Source: Deltaproteobacteria bacterium (GTDB lineage Bacteria; Desulfobacterota; Syntrophia; Syntrophales; UBA8958). From it: 62,139 nt of DNA. Below the pieces are notes generated by a model. It saw nothing but the letters and a program-made list of their open reading frames with translations. It was not told the DNA's origin and made no database searches. Shown here piece by piece: positions 45,979 through 62,095 of this stretch. The stretch lies in NCBI GenBank assembly GCA_029553375.1, contig JAKPCH010000056.1, positions 1 through 62,139 on the forward strand, written 5' to 3'. The position numbers and the translations under genes were made by a program. Within the stretch, counting starts at the first letter, position 1. The number at the start of each line of letters is the position of its first letter.

Positions 45979-48900
45979 GTTCCAGCAGGGGGAGGAAGAC
46001 CGCCTCGGCGAGGCGGCCGAAGTCGGGGCCGAAGGGGTCGAAGGTCCCGAAGCAGAGACTCAGGTAGGCATCCTCCGCCTCGGGGTGGCGGTAATGGTTC
46101 CACTCCGCGTCCCGGGCCTTCAGGAGGGCCGTTGACTCTTCGAGGCCCTTTTGTCGCAGTTGGGCGTATCTCAGGGAGGTGCGGGGGAAGAGGGGGAGGG
46201 CCCGGGCGTGCCCCTCCCGGAAGACCTCCAGGAGGCCTTCCAGGACGTCCCGCGCCGCCGGGCAGGGGCGGAAGCGATGATCGCCGTCTTTGAGGACCAA
46301 GACGGTCGCCCTTCCCAAGCCCCCCTCCGCCAGGTTGACGAGGAGATGGGCGATCCATCCCTCCAGGAGATGCCGGGCCGACCTCCGGGCCCCCTTCCAT
46401 CTCACCAGGGCCCCTTCGTGGATCCCCTCGATCCTCCCGACGAGGTGAAAACCCCCCACGGTCAGGTCGATCTCCCGCGTCAGAGGGGCCTCCCCGCGGG
46501 TGTAGCGGCGGATCCGCCGGGCGAGGGCCGAAGCCTCTTTGTGGAGGAGGCAGAGGTAGGCGTCTCCCGGCGCCCCGTGGGGCAGACTTCCCCTGGCCCT
46601 CAAGAGCCTCCCCGTCTCTTCCCGCCCCTTCCCCTCCAGGACGGCCCTGAGGACCTCTTCCAGGAGGAGGTAGCGCCCCAGGGTATCGGGGGCGAAGGTC
46701 TCCTCGTCTTCGGGCGTCTCCTCGTCTTCGAGGAAGACACCCAGGCGGCGGTTGAGGAAGTACCGCACGGGGTGGGCGAAGAACCGGAAGAGGTCTTCGG
46801 GTGTCGCCTCGACGGGGAGCGGGTCTTGTGCCGGGGTGACGGCAAGGGGCACCGGGGCCTCGCCCCCGGCGGGCTCGGTGAGCCTCCGGGCGGCCCGGCA
46901 GTTTTCCTCGGCGTAGGAGAAGAGGGGGCCTTCGCCGGTGAAATAGGCCGGATCGAAGGCCTGGAGGGGGTGGACGGTGACGATCCCCTCCCGGGCGGCC
47001 GCGCCGAAGGACTCCTCCACGGCGTCCAGGAGGTCGCTGACGACGACGCTGGGGGGGATGGGGCTGTTGTCCTTGATGTCCCGGCCGACGTAGCTGATGT
47101 AGAGGGTCCGGCGGGCCGACAGGAGGGCCTCGAGGAAGAGGTAGCGGTCGTCGTCCCGCCGCGCCCGGTCGCCGGGCCGCGGATCGTGGGCCCTCAGGTC
47201 GAAGTCGAGGGGGGGCGAGCGGCGGGGGAAGTCGTCGAAGTTCATCCCGAGGAGGCAGACGACACGGAAGGGGATGCCGCGCACGTCGAGGAGGGAGGCG
47301 AAGGTGACGCCCCCGACGGCGAGACCCCCGCCGCCTGTCCCCTCGAGGGTGTTTCTGAGGTGGGCCCTCACCGTGGCGAGATCGACCTCCCCGCCGTAGG
47401 CGGCCTTCTCTTTCAGGGACCCCAGGTCCTCGACGGCCCGGCGGAGGGACCGGAGGTCGTGATCCCCCTCCCCGTCGGCCCGGAAGAAGGTCTCGAGGAT
47501 CCCCAGGAAGAGGTCCGACCAGGAGGCGAGGTCCCTTTTCCCCTCCAGGTCGGCGACGACGGCGAAGAGGTCCTTCACGAAGGTCAAAAACCTCCCCAAC
47601 AGGTCCCCCCTTTCGCCCTCGATCCCCGTGAAGGGGAGGATCCCCAGACAGAGGGTCCCGTCGTCCTCGGGGGACATGGCGTAACCCATGAGCATCCTCT
47701 CGATCCCCGCCCGCCAGGTGTTCTCCTCGACGGGCGGAAGATCGTGCCGCTTCTTGTCCTCCCCGTCGATCCCCCAGCGGACGGCCGTCTCGCGGACCCA
47801 GGAGACGATCGTCTCGAGGTCCTCCTCGCCGAGGTCGAACCGCGACCGGACGGGGGGCGAGGCGAGGATGTCCAGGACGGCCGGCGCCTCCCGGCGCCCC
47901 CCCGTGAGGTCCAGGATACGGAAGAAGGCGTTGAGGACGGGGCTCGTCCGGGCGTTTGTCCCGCCGACGACGGCGTAGGGGATGCGCCGGGGGTCGCCGG
48001 GGGGGCGGGAGAAGACGGCCTCCACGAGGGGGGCGTAGGGACCCATGTCGGGGGCGGCGACGAGGAAATCCCCGGGCTTCAGGTCGGGGTCCCGGGCGAG
48101 GCGATGGAGGATGAAGTCGTGGAGGACCTCCACCTCCCTCAGGGCGCCGTGGCAGACGGCGACCCGGAGGGAATCGTCGGCGCCGCGCTCCTCCCCGGCG
48201 GGGGCGGCACGATCCCTCAAATCGAGGATGTCCGCCTGGAGGGCCCCCAGGATCGTGTCCTCGGCCGGCGTGACGAATACCTGGTTCTCCTCCCCCAGGG
48301 GGAGTTGATAGAGGTGATCGAGGAACTCCCGGCCCACCTTCCCCAGGGAGGCGAGGAGGCGGTTGCCCTCGGTGTAGTGGAGGTCCTCGGGGGCCGCCGC
48401 GCCCGGGGACCCGTAGACCCGCCGGGCGATGTCCGAGGCGGGGAGGATGTCACCCCAGTAGTGCCGGGAGGGGTTCACGATGAAGAGGTGGACGTCGATC
48501 TCCGAGCCGAGGTCCCTCAGGAAGGAGAGGTGGAAGGGCGGGAGGGCCGAGACGCCGAAGAAGGAGACCCTCTCGGGCAGAGGGGGCTTCACGGCGAGGC
48601 GGCGCCAGGATTCGTAGAGGGCCAGGCGGTGCCGAGGGCCCCAGGCGGCGACGATCCGCCGCCAGAGGACGGCCTGCCAGTGGTCGTCGCGCCCCTCCTC
48701 CCAACGGGCCACCATGTCGGGCCGAAAGAGGAGGTAGAGGTCAAAGAGGTCCGCCATCCGCCAGGCGAACTGATAGGTCTTGATATCGGAGGTTTTTCTG
48801 TCAAGATAGGCCAGGACCTCGGCGAAGGCCGGCTCCCCCAGGAGGGGGGGCAGGAGGGCCATGATGCGCCACGCCAGGGAGGGGGGATCGTAGGGGGAGC

Positions 48901-49147
48901 CCTGGGCCCCCCCTTCGTCCGGCAGGAGGATCCCCCGGACGAAGGCGACGGGGTAGGGGTAGGAGATATTGGCGGCGATGCCGTGCCTCTTCGCCAGTTC
49001 CATGTTTATCCACGTCTCCATGCCCCGGCTCTGGACGACGACGATCTCCCGGGCGAGGGGGTGGGAAAGGGGCTCCCTCAGGACCTCCGCGAGGGCGTCC
49101 ATGAGGGTCTCGAGACGGTTGCTCATGTGGAGACGGATGCCGGACAT
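45968..49147 (-). CDS. recC: Exodeoxyribonuclease V gamma subunit RecC
   Basis: Chi-scanning subunit of RecBCD, with a catalytically dead helicase fold in known homologues; 1059 residues. The N-terminus (IRLHMSNRLETLMDAL) aligns with the RecC start consensus, and VVQSRGMETWINMEL near 38-52 and the later AADMGPYAPLVEAVF segment fit the family. Translation from ATG 49147 would leave almost no leader if the promoter at 49156-49184 is used. It is divergent from the GH13 gene. Confidence 0.92.
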   Translation of the reverse strand: MSGIRLHMSNRLETLMDALAEVLREPLSHPLAREIVVVQSRGMETWINMELAKRHGIAANISYPYPVAFVRGILLPDEGGAQGSPYDPPSLAWRIMALLPPLLGEPAFAEVLAYLDRKTSDIKTYQFAWRMADLFDLYLLFRPDMVARWEEGRDDHWQAVLWRRIVAAWGPRHRLALYESWRRLAVKPPLPERVSFFGVSALPPFHLSFLRDLGSEIDVHLFIVNPSRHYWGDILPASDIARRVYGSPGAAAPEDLHYTEGNRLLASLGKVGREFLDHLYQLPLGEENQVFVTPAEDTILGALQADILDLRDRAAPAGEERGADDSLRVAVCHGALREVEVLHDFILHRLARDPDLKPGDFLVAAPDMGPYAPLVEAVFSRPPGDPRRIPYAVVGGTNARTSPVLNAFFRILDLTGGRREAPAVLDILASPPVRSRFDLGEEDLETIVSWVRETAVRWGIDGEDKKRHDLPPVEENTWRAGIERMLMGYAMSPEDDGTLCLGILPFTGIEGERGDLLGRFLTFVKDLFAVVADLEGKRDLASWSDLFLGILETFFRADGEGDHDLRSLRRAVEDLGSLKEKAAYGGEVDLATVRAHLRNTLEGTGGGGLAVGGVTFASLLDVRGIPFRVVCLLGMNFDDFPRRSPPLDFDLRAHDPRPGDRARRDDDRYLFLEALLSARRTLYISYVGRDIKDNSPIPPSVVVSDLLDAVEESFGAAAREGIVTVHPLQAFDPAYFTGEGPLFSYAEENCRAARRLTEPAGGEAPVPLAVTPAQDPLPVEATPEDLFRFFAHPVRYFLNRRLGVFLEDEETPEDEETFAPDTLGRYLLLEEVLRAVLEGKGREETGRLLRARGSLPHGAPGDAYLCLLHKEASALARRIRRYTRGEAPLTREIDLTVGGFHLVGRIEGIHEGALVRWKGARRSARHLLEGWIAHLLVNLAEGGLGRATVLVLKDGDHRFRPCPAARDVLEGLLEVFREGHARALPLFPRTSLRYAQLRQKGLEESTALLKARDAEWNHYRHPEAEDAYLSLCFGTFDPFGPDFGRLAEAVFLPLLEHGE

Positions 49148-49165
49148 GGAGGTAAATTATAGCCC

Positions 49166-56017
<6,852 letters not shown>

Positions 56018-56142
56018 GGCGGCGGACCTCAGCCCGGACCCACGGGCCCTGTCAACGACCGTGACGGCGGCCCCTCCCCCGCACCGCGGCGGGGGAAAGA
56101 CCGGGGGATGGGTTCGTCGGCGCCGGGGCCATGGTCCGCTCC

Positions 56143-56457
56143 TCAGCGCCCCTCCTTGTCCAGGCCGTACTTGAGGACCTTCTTCTGGAAGGTGTTGCGG
56201 TTGATGCCGAGATAGTCGGCGGCGCGGCACTTGACGAAATCGTTTCTCCGGAGGGCGATGGCCAGGAGGCTCCTCTCGACCATGGCCATGACGTCTTCGT
56301 AGAGGTTGCTCCTGGCGCCGTGGGAGTTGCACAGGACGGTGGTGATGGCCTCCATCTTTTCGTCCAGGACGGCCCGGACGAGCTCCTCCGGGCTGGAGGG
56401 TTCCCGCACCCGCCGGGACGCCGCCAAACAGACCCTGTCGTTGCCGTTGTCCTTCAT
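56143..56457 (-). CDS. Fis-type HTH protein
   Basis: 104 residues. The C-terminal half (about 52-104) is a Fis/HTH_8-type DNA-binding unit: VERSLLAIALRRNDFVKCRAADYLGINRNTFQKKV. The N-terminal half is not recognisable, and no response-regulator or AAA domain is present, so this is a stand-alone Fis-like protein. It may be a nucleoid protein or a regulator of the neighbouring genes. It lies 9 bp after the PH-like gene and 125 bp before the giant GlmS-like gene. Confidence 0.8.
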   Translation of the reverse strand: MKDNGNDRVCLAASRRVREPSSPEELVRAVLDEKMEAITTVLCNSHGARSNLYEDVMAMVERSLLAIALRRNDFVKCRAADYLGINRNTFQKKVLKYGLDKEGR

Positions 56458-56466
56458 AAGTCACCT

Positions 56467-56991
56467 TTACGACACCCATTTGATGACGATGATCCCGGCC
56501 AGGACCACCACGGCCGCCCACGCGGCGACGACGTCCGAGACGTTGCGTGCCGGTTCTTCCGCCTGTTTCTTGGCCTCCGCCTCCACCTCGATCTCGCCGG
56601 AGGGGAGGTGGGAGAGGATGTCACCCACGAGGTCGGAAAAACCCTCGTAGGCGTTGGATATGATGTGGAAACCCTTCTTGGTGGTCAAGAGGATGTAGGC
56701 CTTGCCCCGGAGGAGGAGACAGCCCACGTGGGTGATGTCGGACCACAGCAGGGTCTTGTGACGGAAGAGGCGGTGTAAGGAGATCTCCCTCTCCCCGACG
56801 GTGACGCGCCTCGTGACGGCCTCGCGGAGGACGAAGGCGGCGGGCGCGAGGAGGACGACCAGGACGGCGCGTTCCACCAGGGAGGCCCCCGTGACGAAGG
56901 CCGTGACCGTCAGGACCGTCAGGAGGAACACGGCCGTCCCGAAGGGGATGAGGAAGGACTTTCTTATGGTGTAGGTCTTTTCTCCCGTCAC
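56467..56991 (-). CDS. Membrane protein with PH-like domain, function unknown
   Basis: 174 residues. Two hydrophobic segments near the N-terminus (about 13-32 and 38-57) are followed by a beta-rich stretch (about 60-115: VTVGEREISLHRLFRHKTLLWSDITHV) that looks like a bacterial PH (bPH/DUF304-type) domain. A third hydrophobic helix is at the C-terminus (about 153-172). The assignment rests on pattern only. Positioned between moaC (51 bp upstream) and the Fis-type gene. Confidence 0.55.
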   Translation of the reverse strand: MTGEKTYTIRKSFLIPFGTAVFLLTVLTVTAFVTGASLVERAVLVVLLAPAAFVLREAVTRRVTVGEREISLHRLFRHKTLLWSDITHVGCLLLRGKAYILLTTKKGFHIISNAYEGFSDLVGDILSHLPSGEIEVEAEAKKQAEEPARNVSDVVAAWAAVVVLAGIIVIKWVS

Positions 56992-57042
56992 CGGTAAAGG
57001 ATCTCCATCGTAGGTCCCGCGGCGGTCCGCCGGGGCGCCTTC

Positions 57043-57531
57043 TCACTCCCCCCCGCGGCGGTAGGTGCCGCTGCGGCCGCCCGTCTTGGCGACGAGGCGG
57101 ATGTCCGTGAGGGTCATGTCTTTATCCACGGCCTTGCACATGTCGTAGATCGTCAGGGCCGCGGCGCTCACCGCCGTGAGGGCCTCCATCTCCACCCCCG
57201 TCTTCCCCCACGCCTTCACCCGGGCCTCGATGTCGATGACCCCCCGGCCGGGGTCCCCCGCGAAGGATACCTCCACCGCCGTGATCGACAGGGGGTGACA
57301 CATGGGGATGATGTCCGCCGTTCTCTTGGCGGCCATGACGGCGGCGACGCGGGCCACGGAAAAGACGTCCCCCTTGGGGATGGAGCCGGTCTGGATGAGG
57401 CGGATCGTCTCGGATCTCATGAGGACCCGGCCGCGGGCCACGGCGGAGCGCTCCGTAGGGGGCTTGCCCGTCACGTCCACCATCCGGGCGTTGCCGTTTT
57501 CGTCCATATGGGTCAGGGACCCGCTGCCCAT
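57043..57531 (-). CDS. moaC: Cyclic pyranopterin monophosphate synthase MoaC
   Basis: Second step of molybdenum cofactor biosynthesis. It is 162 residues from ATG 57531, which follows a strong purine-rich site; the longer frame from 57561 is unsupported. Family motifs are MVDVTGKPPTER near 17-28, the ADIIPMCHPL segment near 75-84, and GVEMEALTAVSAAALTIYDMCKAVDK near 119-144 (Lys and Asp active-site residues included). No other moa genes are in the window. A promoter candidate lies at 57558-57586. Confidence 0.95.
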   Translation of the reverse strand: MGSGSLTHMDENGNARMVDVTGKPPTERSAVARGRVLMRSETIRLIQTGSIPKGDVFSVARVAAVMAAKRTADIIPMCHPLSITAVEVSFAGDPGRGVIDIEARVKAWGKTGVEMEALTAVSAAALTIYDMCKAVDKDMTLTDIRLVAKTGGRSGTYRRGGE

Positions 57532-57557
57532 CTCCACCCCCCTCGCAGACAGGTGAC

Positions 57558-57586
57558 CCATAACACGGCCCCCCCGGGGGCGTCAA
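57558..57586 (-). promoter_or_regulatory. Candidate promoter of moaC and downstream genes
   Basis: On the minus strand TTGACG (57586-57581), 17-bp spacer and TATGGG (57563-57558). The -10 is weak on its right side. The spacer contains a perfect CCCCC/GGGGG palindrome. Confidence 0.4.
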
Positions 57587-57603
57587 GGCCCCGGAGAAAA
57601 ACC

Positions 57604-57632
57604 TTGCCCGCCCCCTTTTTTTTGGGTAAGAC
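57604..57632 (+). promoter_or_regulatory. Weak candidate promoter of comM
   Basis: TTGCCC (57604-57609), 17-bp spacer containing a T tract, and TAAGAC (57627-57632). It is divergent from the moaC promoter, with 17 bp between the two. Confidence 0.3.
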
Positions 57633-57674
57633 CCCCAAGGTCTGTTTCGTCTCTGTTTCCAGGGGGTTCTTCCT

Positions 57675-59204
57675 TTGATCGTCAAGGCCGTCAGCTGCGC
57701 CGTCATCGGTATCGAGGCCTTTCGGGTGGACGTGGAGATCGACACCTCCCCCGGCCTGCCCCAGTTCGCCACCGTCGGTCTCCCCGACGCGGCCGTCCGG
57801 GAGAGCCGGGACCGCATCCGGGCCGCCGTCAAGAATTCCGGCTATTCCTTCCCCCGCCACCACGTGACGGTCAACCTCGCCCCGGCGGACATCCGCAAGG
57901 AGGGGACGGGCTTCGACCTCCCCATCGCCGCCGGGATCCTCGCCGCCGAGGGCGTCATCGACGCCGCCCGCCTCGGCCGCTATCTCCTCGTGGGGGAACT
58001 CTCCCTCGACGGCGGGGTCAAGGGGGTACAGGGGGCCCTCCTGGCCGCCTTTGCGGCGAAGGATCTGGGCTTGGACGGCATGATCGCCCCCCGGGACAAC
58101 GCCCCCGAGGCGGCGGTGGTGGAGGGTCTCGGGGTGTTTCCCGTCGCCACCCTCGCGGAGGCCGTGGAGTTCCTCGCCGGCCGCGCCGCCATCGAGCCCC
58201 TGCGGGTGGACCGGGCCGGCCTCTTCGGCCCGGAGGTCGAATATCCCTTCGATTTCGCGGAGGTAGCCGGTCAGGACCAGGCCAAACGGGCCCTGGAGGT
58301 GGCGGCGGCGGGGGGACACAACGTCCTCATGATCGGCCCCCCGGGGAGCGGGAAGACCATGCTGGCCCAGCGCCTGCCCTCCATCCTCCCCGAGATGACC
58401 TTCCCCGAGGCCGTGGAGACGACGAAGATCTATTCCGTCGCGGGCCTCCTGGGACGGGGCGAGGGCCTCGTGGCGCGGAGGCCCTTTCGTAACCCCCACC
58501 ACTCCATCTCCGACGCGGGGCTGGTGGGGGGCGGCCAGAACCCCCGCCCCGGGGAGATCAGCCTGGCCCACCACGGCGTCCTCTTCCTCGACGAGCTGCC
58601 CGAGTTCCGCCGGAACTGCCTCGAGGCCCTGAGGCAACCCCTGGAGGACGGCCGGGTGACCATCTCCCGTTCCGCCACGACCGTCACCTACCCCGCCCGC
58701 TTTCTCCTCGTGGCGGCCATGAACCCCTGCCCCTGCGGTCACTACGGGGATGCGAACCGGCCCTGCCGCTGCACCTCCCTCCAGATCCGCCAGTACCGGG
58801 GGCGGATCTCCGGTCCCCTCCTGGACCGGATCGATATCCACATCCCCGTCCCGGCCCTCCGGTACGGGGACCTGGAGGGCCGCTACGCCCGGGAGTCGTC
58901 AGGGACCGTGAGGGAGAGGGTGAGGGCGGCGAGGGAGATCCAGAGGCGGCGCTTTCCCGCCCAGAAGGACCCCGTCAACGCCCGGATGGGCCAGAGGGAG
59001 ATCAAGAGACACTGCGCCCTCGACGGCGAGTCGTCCCGCCTGTTGGAGATGGCCATGGACCGCCTCGGCCTGAGCGCCCGGGCCTGCACCCGGATCCTGA
59101 AGGTGGCCAGGACCATCGCCGACCTGGCGGGCGGCGGCCCCATCACGGCCTCCCACGTGGCGGAGGCCGTCCAGTACCGCAGCCTTGATTTGCTCAACCT
59201 TTAG
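57675..59204 (+). CDS. comM: ComM/YifB Mg-chelatase-like AAA+ ATPase
   Basis: 509 residues from TTG 57675. The N-terminal domain has the [17 protein letters not shown] motif near 34-50 and [16 protein letters not shown] near 73-88. The AAA+ core has the Walker A motif GPPGSGKTM near 221-229, the Walker [10 protein letters not shown] near 306-314 and the [10 protein letters not shown] motif near 351-360 (Cys-rich zinc-like knot). In Vibrio, ComM is a branch-migration helicase in natural transformation; its role here is inferred. A divergent start faces moaC. Confidence 0.92.
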   Translation: MIVKAVSCAVIGIEAFRVDVEIDTSPGLPQFATVGLPDAAVRESRDRIRAAVKNSGYSFPRHHVTVNLAPADIRKEGTGFDLPIAAGILAAEGVIDAARLGRYLLVGELSLDGGVKGVQGALLAAFAAKDLGLDGMIAPRDNAPEAAVVEGLGVFPVATLAEAVEFLAGRAAIEPLRVDRAGLFGPEVEYPFDFAEVAGQDQAKRALEVAAAGGHNVLMIGPPGSGKTMLAQRLPSILPEMTFPEAVETTKIYSVAGLLGRGEGLVARRPFRNPHHSISDAGLVGGGQNPRPGEISLAHHGVLFLDELPEFRRNCLEALRQPLEDGRVTISRSATTVTYPARFLLVAAMNPCPCGHYGDANRPCRCTSLQIRQYRGRISGPLLDRIDIHIPVPALRYGDLEGRYARESSGTVRERVRAAREIQRRRFPAQKDPVNARMGQREIKRHCALDGESSRLLEMAMDRLGLSARACTRILKVARTIADLAGGGPITASHVAEAVQYRSLDLLNL

Positions 59205-59244
59205 TGTTACAGGGCACTAAATTTCTCAAGGGGGGTATTTGTCC

Positions 59245-60315
59245 ATGGAAATCGAGATCATCCGGTCCCGGTCCCTGAAACCGAAACCCACCGACGAGGG
59301 GAGCCTCGGTTTCGGCAAGATCTTCACCGATCACATGTTCAGTATGTACTACACCCAGGGCAGGGGTTGGCACGACGCCAAGATCGAACCCTACCGGGAA
59401 CTTTCTCTCGATCCGGCGACCATCTGCCTCCATTACGGTCAGATGATCTTCGAGGGCCTCAAGGCCTATCGGGGGAAGGGGGGGGAGATCTATCTCTTCC
59501 GGCCCGAGGCGAACCTCAAGCGGATGAACGACTCCGCCCGGAGGCTCTGCATGGCCACCGTGGAGGAGGAGACGTTCCTCAAGGCCGTGAGGGAACTCGT
59601 CGTCCTGGAGAGGGAGTGGATCCCCAAGGGGCGGGGCACGTCCCTCTACATCCGTCCCACCATGATCGCCACGGAGCGGGCCCTGGGCGTCCATGCCTCC
59701 GAGGAGTATCTGTTCTTCATCATTGTCGGGCCCGTCGGGGCCTATTACCCCGAGGGCTTCAGCCCCACGAAGATCTATGTCGTCGAGGAGTACGTCCGGG
59801 CGGCCCCGGGCGGGATCGGTTTCTGCAAGGCCGCCGGCAATTACGCGGCGAGCCTGCTGGCCAGCGCCCTGGCCACGGAGAAGGGCTACACCCAGGTCCT
59901 GTGGCTCGACGCCGTCCACCGAAAATACGTGGAGGAGGTGGGGACGAGCAACATCTTTTTCCTCATCGGCGACGAGCTCATAACCCCGCCCCTTTCCGGC
60001 ACCATCCTCCCCGGCGTCACCCGTGACTCCGTCATCTCCCTGGCCAGGGCCTGGGGGGTCAAGGTGGCGGAGCGACCCGTCTCCATGGACGAGGTCGTCG
60101 AGGCCCACGCCGCGGGGACCCTGAGGGAGGCCTTCGCCTCGGGGACGGCCGCCGTCGTCTCCCCCATCGGCCAACTCTTCTGGCGGGGTCGGGAGATGGT
60201 CATCGGCGGCGGCAAGGTCGGCGAACTGACGGAGAAACTCTACAACGAGATCCTCATGATCCAGTACGGCGAGAAGGAAGACCCCTTCGGATGGCGGGTC
60301 AAGATCTGGGGTTAA
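59245..60315 (+). CDS. ilvE: Branched-chain amino acid aminotransferase
   Basis: PLP-dependent class IV transaminase for Leu, Ile and Val, 356 residues from ATG 59245; AAGGGGGG lies about 9 nt upstream. The PLP lysine is Lys195 in FCKAAGNYAAS, and the signature SGTAAVVSPIGQL near 308-320 is present. The long form (about 356 residues) matches the eukaryote-like BCAT clade common in anaerobes. A terminator-like hairpin follows at 60332-60354, without a T tract. Confidence 0.92.
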   Translation: MEIEIIRSRSLKPKPTDEGSLGFGKIFTDHMFSMYYTQGRGWHDAKIEPYRELSLDPATICLHYGQMIFEGLKAYRGKGGEIYLFRPEANLKRMNDSARRLCMATVEEETFLKAVRELVVLEREWIPKGRGTSLYIRPTMIATERALGVHASEEYLFFIIVGPVGAYYPEGFSPTKIYVVEEYVRAAPGGIGFCKAAGNYAASLLASALATEKGYTQVLWLDAVHRKYVEEVGTSNIFFLIGDELITPPLSGTILPGVTRDSVISLARAWGVKVAERPVSMDEVVEAHAAGTLREAFASGTAAVVSPIGQLFWRGREMVIGGGKVGELTEKLYNEILMIQYGEKEDPFGWRVKIWG

Positions 60316-60616
60316 GCTGTTATTATTTCGAAAGCCCCTTGAGTATGGGGGCTTAGGAGGGCAATGCACAGAGGTGTGGAAAGGCCTGTGGACAAACCTG
60401 TTGATGGCGGTCCTAAGTGCCCATAAGCGGGGGGGAAGGATCTTTTTGCCCGGACCTTGGGCAAGGAGAATTCTTTTTTGATATCAACAAGTTATCTGTT
60501 TTCCTGTTTTTTGGGGGAGCTTTGCGGGGCCTCGGGGTCCCTCAAGGGAGGGTCTTGGGGCCGGCATGGTTTTTGATAGTGCGGCGGCCGTCCTGGGAGG
60601 GGGAAAGGGGTGATCC
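60316..60616 (+). other. 301-bp gap between ilvE and lolA with hairpins and DnaA-box-like repeats
   Basis: The gap holds a hairpin AAGCCCC/GGGGCTT (60332-60354) just after ilvE, three DnaA-box-like 9-mers at 60375, 60387 and 60399, a second hairpin TTGCCC/GGGCAA (60446-60464), and an A+T-rich tract (60470-60511). A 72-codon frame inside (60417-60635) has no ribosome site and runs into lolA; I do not count it as a gene. No promoter for lolA stands out. Confidence 0.5.
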
Positions 60617-61300
60617 TTGGGGAAGAGGTTCCTGAAGAAAATAGTAGTAGTTGTTTTGGTCCTTTCCTCCCTCCTTTGCCTTCCCCTCCCGCTGCCGGCG
60701 GCGGAGACGCCGGGGGTGGAGGAAATCCTCGGGGGGATGCAGAGGGTCTATGACGAGACGGCCGATCTGAGGGCCTCCTTTACCCAGGAGTTGAGTCTCC
60801 GTTCCCTGGGGCGGAGGCAGGTGGAGGAGGGGGAGGTCTTCTTCAAGAGACCCGCCAAGATCCTCTGGGAGTACCGGAAACCGAGGGAGAAGAGGCTCGT
60901 CCTCGACGGGCGCAAGGCGTGGCTCTACATACCGGCCGACAGGGCCGTCTACGTCCAGGAGGCGGACCGGGTCTTCCAGTCCCAGCTCCCCGTGAGACTC
61001 CTGCGGGGGTTGGGGAACATCAGGGACGACTTCGGCGTCACCCTCGACCCCGACCGGCCCCGGGACGGCGAGGGGAATTACCGTCTCCGCCTGAGGCCCC
61101 TCAGGGACGATCTGGGCGTTCAGGGGCTGGTGGTGACGGTGGAGAAAGAGACCTACCGCCTCCTGGGTTGCCGTTTCGTCGACCGCCTCGGTAACGAGAC
61201 GGTCCTGCGTCTGAGGAACATCCGCGTCAACACGGGTATTCCCGACGGCCGTTTCCGCTTTACGCCGCCTAGGGGCGCAGACGTCTTCCCCATGCCCTGA
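60617..61300 (+). CDS. lolA: Outer-membrane lipoprotein carrier LolA
   Basis: Periplasmic chaperone carrying lipoproteins from the LolCDE complex to the outer membrane. It is 227 residues from TTG 60617, with a signal peptide of about 28 residues ending near LPAAE. The LolA fold is recognised by YDETADLRASFTQELSLRS and the EEGEVFFKRPAKILWEYRKP strand pattern near 70-90. The start codon is assigned by frame and signal peptide, as the site is weak. It ends 4 bp from the convergent dsbC-like gene. Confidence 0.88.
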   Translation: MGKRFLKKIVVVVLVLSSLLCLPLPLPAAETPGVEEILGGMQRVYDETADLRASFTQELSLRSLGRRQVEEGEVFFKRPAKILWEYRKPREKRLVLDGRKAWLYIPADRAVYVQEADRVFQSQLPVRLLRGLGNIRDDFGVTLDPDRPRDGEGNYRLRLRPLRDDLGVQGLVVTVEKETYRLLGCRFVDRLGNETVLRLRNIRVNTGIPDGRFRFTPPRGADVFPMP

Positions 61301-61304
61301 GGGC

Positions 61305-62018
61305 TCAGGGGCCCTTCAGGATCTTCTCGATGGCGGGCATGTCCGCCCCCTCCACCACCCGCCCGTCGATGATGAAAAACGGCGTGGCCTCGATGCCCAG
61401 CTTCTCGGCCGTCTCCCGGTGGACACGGATGAGGGCGTCCACATCGGCGCTCCGACAGAGGTTCAGGGTGACCTTGTCGAGCTTCCCGTTCATGGCCTCC
61501 TCGTAGGCCCCCGCCCGGTCCCGGGCGCAGAGGATGTGGCGGACCTTCTCCTCCGTCTTGGCGCTGAAGGGGAGGAAGAAGATATAGCGCGTCAGGTCCC
61601 GGCGCTGGGAGAGGTAGTGGGAGGCCTTGCGGCAGAAGGAGCAGTCGGGGTTGCTGAACTCGATGACCTGGTGCTTCCCCCCGCCCACCTTCAGCCCCTG
61701 GGCCAGGGGGATCTCGCGGGCCCTTTCCCTGATCAGCTCGAGGCGCCTCTCCCGGGTCAGGTTGCGGCCCCCCTTGGTGATCAGCTCGCCGAAGATGATG
61801 GTCTCGGAGCTCGGGTCGTAATAGAGGATCCCCCGGGAGAAGCGGATCTCGTAGACCCCGGGGATGGGCGAGGGGACGATCTTCTCCGCCTTGATCTCGG
61901 GGAAGGCCCTGCGGAAGGACTCCTCGGGTGTCACGGCCCCGGCGCCGCCGAGGGGAAAGACCGTCATCGCAAGGACGGCGAAAAGAACGACCCCCTTCAG
62001 CTTCGTCTTCATCTTCAT
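61305..62018 (-). CDS. DsbC-type periplasmic thiol:disulfide isomerase
   Basis: 237 residues from ATG 62018, preceded by GGGGGAG; the frame is open further upstream without support. A signal peptide of about 28 residues is followed by a small N-terminal domain (DsbC/G-like dimerisation region, about 40-90). The thioredoxin domain has the redox motif C126-S-F-C129, the cis-Pro motif ATPFFIIDG near 215-223 and two further Cys residues (LCARDRAG, NLCRSAD) as in the DsbC family. Likely repairs wrong disulfides. It is convergent with lolA. Confidence 0.85.
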   Translation of the reverse strand: MKMKTKLKGVVLFAVLAMTVFPLGGAGAVTPEESFRRAFPEIKAEKIVPSPIPGVYEIRFSRGILYYDPSSETIIFGELITKGGRNLTRERRLELIRERAREIPLAQGLKVGGGKHQVIEFSNPDCSFCRKASHYLSQRRDLTRYIFFLPFSAKTEEKVRHILCARDRAGAYEEAMNGKLDKVTLNLCRSADVDALIRVHRETAEKLGIEATPFFIIDGRVVEGADMPAIEKILKGP

Positions 62019-62065
62019 CCCGACACTCCCCCTGATCGTGATCGCGGCCCCTGAGGCCAAGACCC

Positions 62066-62095
62066 CCTTAACCCATAACCCCAGGGGCCTGTCAA
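62066..62095 (-). promoter_or_regulatory. Weak candidate promoter of the dsbC-like gene
   Basis: On the minus strand a perfect TTGACA (62095-62090) is followed after 18 bp by TTAAGG (62071-62066). The -10 is poor, but the element is the best match before the gene and ends 47 bp before its ATG. Confidence 0.35.

Noticed and set aside
46151-49162. 1003-codon open frame antisense to recC
   Set aside because: Shadow of recC; no ribosome site or recognisable motif.
56050-56055. Perfect TTGACA before the GlmS-like gene
   Set aside because: No acceptable -10 at 16-18 bp, so I do not call a promoter.
56062-56103. CCCCCG/CGGGGG hairpin between the Fis-type and GlmS-like genes as a terminator
   Set aside because: The stem is plausible but there is no T tract on the minus strand, so it stays unassigned.
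60417-60635. 72-codon frame between ilvE and lolA
   Set aside because: GTG start without a ribosome site, odd composition, and overlap with the lolA start.
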